Shown: piece by piece, positions 9,006 through 15,878 of the stretch
Numbering within the stretch: the first letter of the stretch is position 1
Layout of the letters: the number at the start of each line of letters is the position of its first letter
Origin: an uncultured Lachnospiraceae bacterium
GTDB taxonomy: Bacteria; Bacillota; Clostridia; Lachnospirales; Lachnospiraceae
Assembly: GCA_946403075.1 (NCBI GenBank)
Contig: CAMIYN010000024.1
Coordinates: forward strand, 1-34,652
Reading direction: 5' to 3'
Length of the DNA: 34,652 nucleotides
Position numbers and translations under genes: made by a program
Notes under the pieces: generated by a model
Told to the model about the DNA's origin: nothing
Database searches by the model: none
Seen by the model: only the letters and a program-made list of their open reading frames with translations

Positions 9006-10343
9006 TTATTTTATATTTGTAAATGCTGGACCAACTTTTTGCTTATCTATTTTTTCATTTAAAACTCTATCAAAACTCGGTCCTGTATTTTTATCTCTAA
9101 CTATATCTTCATAAGATGTTCTTTCTTCATTAAAACCATAATTAAAATTGGTTATTTCATCATTTTCGTCTTCATCATCTATTTCTTCTTCTATGTCAGT
9201 TCCATCTTCATTGACTATGTCTAAATCCCAAAAATCTTCCACATATATTCCAAGTTTTTTTAACTCCTCTATTTCTTCTTCCTTTTCTTTCTTTTTTATA
9301 AGCTCATTTTTAAAAGCCTCTTTGCTAAAACTATATTTCAAATTATTTAATAAACAATTTCTATTTTTTGCACCATTCTCAATTTGCAACTCAAATCTCA
9401 ATCTTTTTATACTTCTATCAAATGTGAATTGTAATTTTTGCTTATCATATTTATTTAACTCATTAGTTCTGTATATTTCTTCTAAATCATCAATTATTTT
9501 CATGTTTAAATATTTATCATATAAATCAGCATCATAAACTTTTAAAATATATTTTGTATCATCGGTATCATCTGTTACATATTCCAAAGATATATTTCCA
9601 CTCACTCTATTAAAATTATTATTAGGATTTTTATATATGACATATCCATCTCTTGGATTGAAACTACTACAAGATTTCCAAATGACACCATTATATGTTT
9701 TCTTTTTAATTTTTTCTATAAATCTATTTGATTTATCAATATAATTTATCAAATCTCGGTTTAACTTATTATTAAAAATCTTTTCTGTTTTTTTTAAAAC
9801 TACATCTTGACCTATCAAAATTTTGCTTTTTGTTTCATTTGTAGAATTTTCTTTATTTGGATTGTCATCTATTAAATCTTCAGTTTTCTCTTTTATTTGT
9901 CTTTCGATTGGGATAAAATTTTCATCAATTTCTCTTCCATAAATATCAACTATTTTATAATCAGGAGTCACCGTATCTATCAATAAATATCCATTTTCAT
10001 CAAAATAATAATTATATCCTATCCCATCTCCATCATCATCTATTATTTCCCATTTATCCTTTGGATAATCTTCATATTTTGAAGCTTCATATATCCATCT
10101 AATATTTTTATTTAAAAAGTTTTTATTTTTTATTTCATTTTTTAGATTTTCTATCTTTTTTATTTGTTCTTTTTTCTTCTGTTCTTTTTGCTCTCTTCTA
10201 AGCCACCACATATTGTCTATATTTTGTATTTCAATATTTGTTTCATCCCCATACCAAAATGCATATGAAATATTATTTTTTAAAAATATTATTAAAAATA
10301 TAATTAATAAAAAATTTTTTATATAGCTTTTATAGTTTTTCAT
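9006..10343 (-). CDS. Secreted protein with cell-wall-binding-like repeat
   Basis: A 445-residue protein with a signal peptide (hydrophobic core about residues 10-28, then YAFWYGDE). Residues ~75-120 read like one degenerate cell-wall-binding repeat: WEIIDDDGDGIGYNYYFDENG followed after a few residues by TPDYKIVDIYGRE. A central domain of about 200 residues contains LRFELQIENGAKNR, which resembles the C-terminus of the gene upstream, so the two may be paralogues. The C-terminal third is very acidic and low-complexity. No catalytic motif is seen. It starts 6 nt after the upstream gene and is the second structural gene behind the invertible segment. Probably a surface or wall-associated protein produced with the secretion apparatus. 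Confidence 0.75.
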   Translation of the reverse strand: MKNYKSYIKNFLLIIFLIIFLKNNISYAFWYGDETNIEIQNIDNMWWLRREQKEQKKKEQIKKIENLKNEIKNKNFLNKNIRWIYEASKYEDYPKDKWEIIDDDGDGIGYNYYFDENGYLLIDTVTPDYKIVDIYGREIDENFIPIERQIKEKTEDLIDDNPNKENSTNETKSKILIGQDVVLKKTEKIFNNKLNRDLINYIDKSNRFIEKIKKKTYNGVIWKSCSSFNPRDGYVIYKNPNNNFNRVSGNISLEYVTDDTDDTKYILKVYDADLYDKYLNMKIIDDLEEIYRTNELNKYDKQKLQFTFDRSIKRLRFELQIENGAKNRNCLLNNLKYSFSKEAFKNELIKKKEKEEEIEELKKLGIYVEDFWDLDIVNEDGTDIEEEIDDEDENDEITNFNYGFNEERTSYEDIVRDKNTGPSFDRVLNEKIDKQKVGPAFTNIK

Positions 10344-10349
10344 ATAATT

Positions 10350-11372
10350 TTAATTTTTTATTTTTCTAAATTTACCATTTCTTAAATAAATTTTTCTATC
10401 CAGAGCTCCTTTTGTTATACTAAGTTTTAATTCTAATACTTTTACATCATCCATATATTCTTCAACTACTTGTGGTTTGTTATCTACAAATTCATCATAT
10501 ATATCAATTAATTTCCCATCTGCATACATTTCTATACTCATATTACTATCTTTTGTTGCTATAAAATGTTTTTCATGAGCTATTTCAAATCTTATATAAT
10601 TATTCTCTAGAACCAAAAATTTAACTGCTGCTTTGTTTCCATCAAGCACTAATACATCCTTCCATTTTTCTCCACCAAAAATTTCTACTTCTTCTACTTT
10701 TTCTATACACTTATTTTTAGCAGATATAAATTTTCTAAAATCTTTTCCAAAAACTATTTCAACTGTATTTTTATTATGATTTTTAAAACTATCTTCTTCA
10801 TTATTCTTTTTATCATTTGAATAAATAATTCCACTATCTGCACTGTCACCATTTAATATATCAACATCTTTATTATATTTATTTTCAATGATTTGATTAT
10901 TTATTGGTTCGTTTATTCCATTTGTCTCAAATTGTTTTAATTCATTTTTAATTTTTTTATTTGTATCTGTTTTTTTTGCATTAATAATATTATCAAAAAA
11001 ATTAATTATTCCATTTGATGTAGTTTGTTTATTCTTAAGTATTTCGCCACTTGACAATAACTTTTTTATAACTACACCATTTTCAATTAATTGACCATCT
11101 GAATTTGTCTCTCTACCATATTTATCTTTATAATTTATTGCAAGATGCCCATTTTTATCAAATCTATAACACTCGGCCATCCCATCATTATTTGTATCTA
11201 TCCACACCCATTTATTTTTTGCTATTACATCATTTGCATTTTTATACATTAAAACCCCATCTACTTCTACTAAAGCCCCTGCAAAAATTGATAAATTAAA
11301 TAAAAAAACAAATACTATCAATATTTTTAGCAAATTAAATTTAAAATTTTTATTAAAATTTATAATATACAT
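10350..11372 (-). CDS. Secreted cell-wall-binding-like protein, first gene behind the invertible segment
   Basis: A 340-residue protein with an N-terminal signal (hydrophobic about 13-32, LSIFAGALVEV). Residues ~53-100 form a wall-binding-like repeat with WVWIDTNNDGMAECYRFD, then KNGHLAINY and a DGQLIENGVV tail, the pattern of repeats that anchor Firmicute proteins to wall polymers. A Lys/Asn-rich linker leads to a C-terminal beta-rich domain resembling part of the next gene. The ATG lies 9 nt from the left 18-bp inverted repeat, and no Shine-Dalgarno is visible in that leader. As first gene of the operon, its transcription should depend directly on the orientation of the invertible segment. 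Confidence 0.78.
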   Translation of the reverse strand: MYIINFNKNFKFNLLKILIVFVFLFNLSIFAGALVEVDGVLMYKNANDVIAKNKWVWIDTNNDGMAECYRFDKNGHLAINYKDKYGRETNSDGQLIENGVVIKKLLSSGEILKNKQTTSNGIINFFDNIINAKKTDTNKKIKNELKQFETNGINEPINNQIIENKYNKDVDILNGDSADSGIIYSNDKKNNEEDSFKNHNKNTVEIVFGKDFRKFISAKNKCIEKVEEVEIFGGEKWKDVLVLDGNKAAVKFLVLENNYIRFEIAHEKHFIATKDSNMSIEMYADGKLIDIYDEFVDNKPQVVEEYMDDVKVLELKLSITKGALDRKIYLRNGKFRKIKN

Positions 11373-11381
11373 AATTTTGAT

Positions 11382-11399
11382 AACATAAGAATTATTATG
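11382..11399 (+). repeat. Left inverted repeat / recombination site
   Basis: AACATAAGAATTATTATG. Within it ACATAA and TTATGT (to 11400) are inverted arms around the asymmetric 6-bp centre GAATTA, the plan of a tyrosine-recombinase core site. Confidence 0.85.
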
Positions 11400-11412
11400 T
11401 GATCTATTTTTT

Positions 11413-11430
11413 TAAGAAATTAATTTCTTA
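11413..11430. repeat. Perfect 18-bp palindrome inside the invertible segment
   Basis: TAAGAAATTAATTTCTTA is fully self-complementary and lies near one end of the segment. It has no T-run on either side, so it does not look like a terminator. It could be an operator or an accessory recombinase-binding site. Confidence 0.55.
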
Positions 11431-11443
11431 CTTAATATTTTTA

Positions 11444-11472
11444 TTGATTTTTTAATATTATAATGTTAAAAT
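11444..11472 (+). promoter_or_regulatory. Candidate promoter within the invertible segment
   Basis: TTGATT (11444-11449), 17 nt, TAAAAT (11467-11472). It points away from the secretion operon in this orientation and would read into it after inversion. A perfect TATAAT also occurs on both strands at 11457-11464 with weaker -35 matches, so promoter direction is not certain. Confidence 0.45.
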
Positions 11473-11508
11473 TATTAAAAAATTAAGAAAAAACTAGCAA
11501 AATGGCAT

Positions 11509-11526
11509 CATAATAATTCTTATGTT
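11509..11526 (-). repeat. Right inverted repeat / recombination site
   Basis: Perfect reverse complement of the left repeat. Its last base coincides with the third base of the recombinase stop codon (11526-11528, minus strand). Confidence 0.85.
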
Positions 11527-12428
11527 TATATTATTATTTTAAGACTTTCAAGTGTCATTTTTTCACTTATACTTGATAAGGTTTTTCTTAAATATATTCT
11601 TGTCGTATTTATATTTTGATGTCCCAATATATCTGAAAGTAAACTTAAACAATTTTCTCCATTTGCTTCAATGAATTTTATAGCAAAGTAATGTCTTAAA
11701 TTGTGTGGATGCAGTTTCTTTTTAGAGATACCAAATTTCTTACCTAATCTCAACATTTTTCTATAAATATTTGACCTATTATCTACTTTTCCATTTTTTG
11801 TTATAAATATATTTCCTTTTAAAATATTTTTACTTTTACAATAAAATTTTAATTTTTCTCGTAAATCAATAGGCATAGGGACTTCTCTTCTATTTCCTTT
11901 ATTAAATATTTCTATATAGCCTTTTTCTAATGTTTCATAAGTTAAATTTAATATTTCTGATACTCTCATTCCTGTTTGTATCATAGAAATAATTTCTAAA
12001 TATAATTTTTTATCAACTTTATTAGATTCTCTTAATAATAAACTTATATCCATATCATTTAATAATTCATCTTCATTTAAAAATAGTTTCTTTTTACAAT
12101 GTATTGATTTAGTTTTTAGATTATTTAAATTTTGAGATTCAAAAAACTGATTAAGCCCAAAAATTTTCAAATTTATAGTTGAGATTTTATATTTTTTACC
12201 GTTAATCTGTTTAAATGATTTTAGATATTCAATAAAATTTCTTATTACAAATACATTTATTTTTTTTATATCAAAATTATCTCTAATATTAGAGAATTCA
12301 CAAAACTTTTTTAGCGATAAACAGTATGAATTAATTGAACTTTCTTCAATTTGTTTTATTCCCCACAAATAATCTCTAAATTCATTTACCAAAATATTTC
12401 CATAATTTTTCTCATGATACTTAATCAT
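11526..12428 (-). CDS. Tyrosine recombinase, probable DNA invertase
   Basis: A 300-residue tyrosine recombinase with an N-terminal SAM-like DNA-binding domain (about residues 12-100) and a catalytic domain with R155 (TGMRVSEIL), H242 and R245 (HPHNLRH), H270 (LGHQN) and nucleophile Y279 (TRIYLRKT). It cuts and rejoins DNA through a phosphotyrosine intermediate. GGAGG (12435-12439) precedes the ATG by 6 nt. The gene directly abuts the 145-bp segment with 18-bp inverted repeats, the likely substrate, so it probably acts as an invertase like the promoter-flipping recombinases of Clostridia and Bacteroides. It could instead be the integrase of a mobile element, but no attachment site is seen. It resembles the recombinase at 33146 around RIYLRKT. 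Confidence 0.93.
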   Translation of the reverse strand: MIKYHEKNYGNILVNEFRDYLWGIKQIEESSINSYCLSLKKFCEFSNIRDNFDIKKINVFVIRNFIEYLKSFKQINGKKYKISTINLKIFGLNQFFESQNLNNLKTKSIHCKKKLFLNEDELLNDMDISLLLRESNKVDKKLYLEIISMIQTGMRVSEILNLTYETLEKGYIEIFNKGNRREVPMPIDLREKLKFYCKSKNILKGNIFITKNGKVDNRSNIYRKMLRLGKKFGISKKKLHPHNLRHYFAIKFIEANGENCLSLLSDILGHQNINTTRIYLRKTLSSISEKMTLESLKIII

Positions 12429-12477
12429 AATTTTCCTCCTTTTAATTTAAAATATTTAATACATATTATTCTAAAAC

Positions 12478-12505
12478 AAAAAAATAACACCTTTAATCAA
12501 GTGTT
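12478..12505 (-). terminator. Terminator-like hairpin in the recombinase leader
   Basis: On the minus strand AACACTT and AAGGTGTT pair (one bulged G) around a short loop and are followed by ATTTTTTT. It lies about 50 nt upstream of the recombinase start and could attenuate its expression or end upstream transcription. Confidence 0.45.
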
Positions 12506-12670
12506 CAAAAGAATATAAAAACAAGCCATTTAAGTGTTTTTATCAAAAAGTATTATATATTGTATTAACCTTTAAAAATATTTTTTATAATTTTTATATA
12601 TGAAATGAATTTAAAAATATTTGACATCATTAATTTGTAAATTTATTATAAATATCACCCATATTATAAA

Positions 12671-12775
12671 GGGCTCCCAAAGGTTCGCCCCTACGACTTT
12701 TGCTACTGTCTTCATACGGGCTCGTGGTACTTCACCCCTACATTTTCACTCGCACCTGTATTTCAGCTGCACCTA
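12671..12775. repeat. GC-rich repeat array 7
   Basis: In the 620-nt gap between the recombinase and brnQ. Its first ~70 bp (GGGCTCCCAAAGG... through CATACGGGCTCGTGG...) match array 1 with only a few changes. The right end decays into degenerate short units (CGCACCTG, TGCACCTACAAC). Apart from this array, the leader hairpin and the brnQ promoter, nothing else is recognised in the gap. Confidence 0.82.
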
Positions 12776-13002
12776 CAACCTACACGGCATTTAACTTTCA
12801 AACTTTTATTTTATAAGCAATAGGTTTTTTTGTTAATTTATAAAAATAATATTTATTTAACCTTTTTTAAGGGTTCAAAATATTGGACTGACAAAGCATT
12901 ATGCCAATTTAGACTTTACAAATTTTTTGCCCTTACAAATTCTTTACTACAAATTCTATTTAACATCTTAATAAAAAACAATAGTTTTTTTTTATTCTTT
13001 TA

Positions 13003-13011
13003 TGGTATACT
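13003..13011 (+). promoter_or_regulatory. Extended -10 promoter for brnQ
   Basis: TGGTATACT (TG at 13003-13004, TATACT at 13006-13011) lies 37 nt before the brnQ start. The -35 region is only a T-rich tract. Confidence 0.5.
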
Positions 13012-13048
13012 TTTAGTTAATAATTTTTTTAAAATACAGGAGGCATAT

Positions 13049-14392
13049 ATGAAAAAATTTTTATCATTAAAAGAAAGTATTTTAATTGGAAGTATGCTCT
13101 TTGGTATGTTCTTTGGAGCTGGTAATTTAATTTTCCCTATTCACTTGGGGCAACTTTCAGGAAGTAATATTCTACCTGCATCTATAGGTTTTATACTTAC
13201 AGCAGCAGGACTTCCACTCCTTGGTGTTGCAAGTATTGGTATTAGCAAAAAAAATGATTTATTGGAATTAAGTAGTTTAGTGGGTGAAAAATACAAATAC
13301 TTTTTTACCATTGCTCTATATTTAACAATAGGACCATTTTTTGCAATTCCAAGATGTGCTACCACTTCATTTACCATTGGTATTCAACCAATGATTGAAA
13401 GTAATAATATCTTTTTATCTCAGCTGATATTTACTTTTATATTTTTTGCTATTGTGCTTTTATTTTCTCTAAAGCCAAATAAGATTATGGATTGGATAGG
13501 AAAATATATAAACCCTGCTTTTTTGTTCTTTTTACTATTTTTAATTATTAGATTTTTAATTAGTCCTATGGGAGATTTTAAATCAATAAACCCTGAGGCA
13601 TCTTTTCAAACTGCTCCTTTTTTTAAAGGCTTTCTTGAAGGATATAATACAATGGATGCAATAGCTTCTCTCGCCTTTGGCATAACGGTTATTGAAGTTA
13701 TTAGGAGTTTAAAAATAACAGACACAAAATACATAGCACTAAATACAATTTTGTCTGGTGTCATTAGTTGTGTGTTTATGGGATTAATATACACTGCCAC
13801 AATAATTATTGGGGCATCAAGTAGAAATGTTTTTTCTATTACAGAAAATGGAGGAATTGCACTTTCTCAAATATCAAATTTTTATTTTTCTAATACAGGA
13901 AGACTCTTTTTGTTTTTTATAGTAACTCTTGCCTGCTTAAAAACTTCTATTGGTCTTGTAGTTAGTTGCTCTGAAATGTTTTATAAATTATTTCCAAAAT
14001 TTATAAGTATTAAAAAATGGGTTTGGATATTTACTCTTTTTTCATTTTTCATATCAAACTTTGGGCTTACATCAATTATACAATACTCTATTCCAGTCCT
14101 TATGTTTTTATATCCTCTAACTATAAGCCTTATATTACTTGCTCTATTTGGCAATTTTTTTAATTATGAAAAACCTGTTTTTGTTTTTGTAACTATTTTA
14201 AATTTATTAGCTGCATTTTTAGACTTTTTGGTAGCACTACCTGGAAATTTAATCAGTCCTATTTTTATATCAAATTTAAAAACTTTCTTAAATCAACATT
14301 TGTTATTTTTTGATATTGGGCTTGGCTGGGTGTGCCCTTCACTAATTGGGTTAGTTATAGGTTTAATTTTTATACGGATTAAAAAACACTAA
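13049..14392 (+). CDS. brnQ: Branched-chain amino acid carrier BrnQ
   Basis: A sodium- or proton-coupled symporter for leucine, isoleucine and valine in the cytoplasmic membrane. The 447-residue protein has about 12 membrane helices and the family N-terminus (LIGSMLFGMFFGAGNLIFPIHLG, Gly-rich), and the length is typical for BrnQ. ATG 13049 is chosen because AGGAGG (13038-13043) stands 5 nt before it; the frame stays open 73 codons upstream but that part has no family resemblance or ribosome site. It is monocistronic, preceded by an extended -10 promoter and followed by a strong hairpin shared with the convergent operon. No T-box or riboswitch is recognised in its leader. Confidence 0.92.
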   Translation: MKKFLSLKESILIGSMLFGMFFGAGNLIFPIHLGQLSGSNILPASIGFILTAAGLPLLGVASIGISKKNDLLELSSLVGEKYKYFFTIALYLTIGPFFAIPRCATTSFTIGIQPMIESNNIFLSQLIFTFIFFAIVLLFSLKPNKIMDWIGKYINPAFLFFLLFLIIRFLISPMGDFKSINPEASFQTAPFFKGFLEGYNTMDAIASLAFGITVIEVIRSLKITDTKYIALNTILSGVISCVFMGLIYTATIIIGASSRNVFSITENGGIALSQISNFYFSNTGRLFLFFIVTLACLKTSIGLVVSCSEMFYKLFPKFISIKKWVWIFTLFSFFISNFGLTSIIQYSIPVLMFLYPLTISLILLALFGNFFNYEKPVFVFVTILNLLAAFLDFLVALPGNLISPIFISNLKTFLNQHLLFFDIGLGWVCPSLIGLVIGLIFIRIKKH

Positions 14393-14417
14393 TATTAAAC
14401 TTTAAATTTTATTTAAT

Positions 14418-14456
14418 AAAAAAATGTAAAATTAAATTTTACATTTTTTTTATTTT
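14418..14456. terminator. Bidirectional terminator between brnQ and the glycan operon
   Basis: A 14-bp stem (14418-14431 with 14437-14450) built around TGTAAAA/TTTTACA with a 5-nt loop. It is flanked by A-runs on the left and T-runs on the right, so it can end transcription from both sides. It overlaps the last codons of the metallopeptidase gene. Confidence 0.8.
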
Positions 14457-14978
14457 TTTATAATCAGGTATATATTTTTTTACTATTTCATAAAATTTTT
14501 TACTATGATTTGGAACTAATATATGTGTCATTTCGTGCAAAACTATATACTCTATAAATTCATCTTTCTTTTTTGCTAGATTTTTATTAAATCTAATAGT
14601 TCTCTTCCTATAAGTGCAAGAACCCCAAAGTGTTTTCATTTGCCTTAGTGAATATTTTTCTACTTTTACACCAAGGAGCCCTTCATACTTTTCTATATAA
14701 AAATCTATTTTTTCTTTTAATGCATTAATTTCATCTTTTGTTATATCTGTGTCTATTTCTTCTCCCATATTTTTTAATGCATCTACTTTTTTTATAATCC
14801 AGTCCATTTTTTCATCCAAAAAACTATATATACTTTCTTTTGAAACCCAAAGTGGCACTACATAATATATTTCTCCCCCACTTCTTATTGATAAATGTAA
14901 TGATCTGCAACGGCTTCTCGCAAAGTTTATTATTATATTTTTGTAAATTATTCTTTTATAATTAAGTTTCTTTCTCAT
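14439..14978 (-). CDS. YgjP-like (DUF45) zinc metallopeptidase
   Basis: A 179-residue protein of the YgjP/WLM-type metallopeptidase family. The zinc site is HEMTH followed by a third His in PNHSKKFY, and the conserved WGSC segment (TLWGSCTYRKRTIRFN) precedes it. The family is widespread, but its substrates are poorly known. ATG 14978 is preferred because it falls 5 nt after the stop of the upstream gene; an upstream TTG (15011) would overlap that gene. It is the last gene of the long glycan operon, and its final codons lie in the shared terminator. Whether it belongs functionally to glycan processing cannot be told from sequence. Confidence 0.85.
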   Translation of the reverse strand: MRKKLNYKRIIYKNIIINFARSRCRSLHLSIRSGGEIYYVVPLWVSKESIYSFLDEKMDWIIKKVDALKNMGEEIDTDITKDEINALKEKIDFYIEKYEGLLGVKVEKYSLRQMKTLWGSCTYRKRTIRFNKNLAKKKDEFIEYIVLHEMTHILVPNHSKKFYEIVKKYIPDYKKIKKM

Positions 14979-14983
14979 ATTTT

Positions 14984-15871
14984 TTATAAATTTATTATAT
15001 AGCAAAGCCAAGGAATCATAACAAAATAAAAAGATTGTCTAAAATGATATCCATCCCCTGAATAGTATTCTGGTCTTATTATCCACTTTGTATCTACATA
15101 GGTTATATCAGTTGTTTCAAAATAATCTCTAAGTGCCACATCAAATTCTTTTGCCCTATGCATATTATGAAATCCACCTGTATTTATATCTTCAAGAATT
15201 TTTTCATCAGATGCTGGATTTAGAGAACAGATGTAAATATTTACATTGTTTAATTTTTCTCTTATTTTTTTTATTAAATCTTCATAGTCTTTTATTAATT
15301 CACTTGAATTATTTATATGCCCTACATTAAATCCATTAAATAAAACTATATTTTCTATGTCTTCATCTAAAAAATTATCTATACTATCTATTTGCTTTCT
15401 AACACTATAACCTTTTTTATATCCATAAAACTTTGGACTCAAATAATTATTATCTGCTATCAACTTAACACTTGAATCACCTATAAACTTAGTTTTTCCA
15501 AGTAATTTCTCTATCTCTTTTTTTGAGTTCCCTCTCATTATCTCAATATTTTTATTATTAAAATCATCTAGCAATGTTTTCATCTTTTTCTTAATTCCGT
15601 CATTTTTAGATTCATTAAATCTTTTAACTAATTTTTCTGTGCCAAGTATCTTTTTTACTTCAAAATATTCATCTATACTTATTTCATCATCTCTTTTTAC
15701 TTCACTTATCAATATACTATTTGTCTCTTTTTCTTTGTTATATTCTACCATTTTCATACTTTCATACATCTTTTTTTCATCTATCAATTCTTTTCTATTA
15801 TTATAAATAGAAAATCCTATTATAAAAAATATACAAAATAAGATTATCACAACAAGATTTTTTATTTTCAT
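14984..15871 (-). CDS. SGNH-hydrolase-like protein, partner of the MBOAT acyltransferase (copy 2)
   Basis: A 295-residue protein anchored by one N-terminal membrane segment (about 6-22), with the rest outside. Its C-terminal half has SGNH landmarks: FIGDSS with candidate nucleophile Ser133, FNG at 178-180, and DGYH with Asp273 and His276. In polysaccharide O-acylation an MBOAT protein passes acyl groups across the membrane and an SGNH partner moves them to the glycan, as in DltB/DltD or AlgI/AlgX-AlgJ. The neighbouring MBOAT and a second SGNH gene support that role here. The substrate is unknown. The gene lies 7 nt downstream of its paralogue. Confidence 0.78.
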   Translation of the reverse strand: MKIKNLVVIILFCIFFIIGFSIYNNRKELIDEKKMYESMKMVEYNKEKETNSILISEVKRDDEISIDEYFEVKKILGTEKLVKRFNESKNDGIKKKMKTLLDDFNNKNIEIMRGNSKKEIEKLLGKTKFIGDSSVKLIADNNYLSPKFYGYKKGYSVRKQIDSIDNFLDEDIENIVLFNGFNVGHINNSSELIKDYEDLIKKIREKLNNVNIYICSLNPASDEKILEDINTGGFHNMHRAKEFDVALRDYFETTDITYVDTKWIIRPEYYSGDGYHFRQSFYFVMIPWLCYIINL

Positions 15872-15878
15872 ACTGCTC

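Larger units (their letters stand above)
11382..11526. promoter_or_regulatory. Putative invertible DNA segment (phase-variable promoter switch)
   Basis: A 145-bp segment bounded by perfect 18-bp inverted repeats, AACATAAGAATTATTATG at 11382-11399 and its reverse complement at 11509-11526, enclosing 109 bp. It sits between a tyrosine recombinase gene, whose stop codon overlaps the right repeat, and the first gene of a secretion operon, whose ATG is 9 nt from the left repeat. This is the standard layout of site-specific inversion switches. The interior has promoter-like hexamers and a palindrome. Inversion itself is not proven by one sequence. Confidence 0.82.

Noticed and set aside
11526..12428. 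Recombinase as integrase of an integrative conjugative element
   Set aside because: Not excluded, but no direct-repeat attachment sites or tRNA end are visible, and the adjacent perfect inverted repeats favour an invertase.
12830..13048. N-terminal extension of BrnQ
   Set aside because: It is an open frame from a TTG without family resemblance; AGGAGG and the BrnQ N-terminus fit ATG 13049.
12780..13048. T-box or other riboswitch before brnQ
   Set aside because: No AGGGTGG-like T-box core or terminator/antiterminator pair is visible in the leader.
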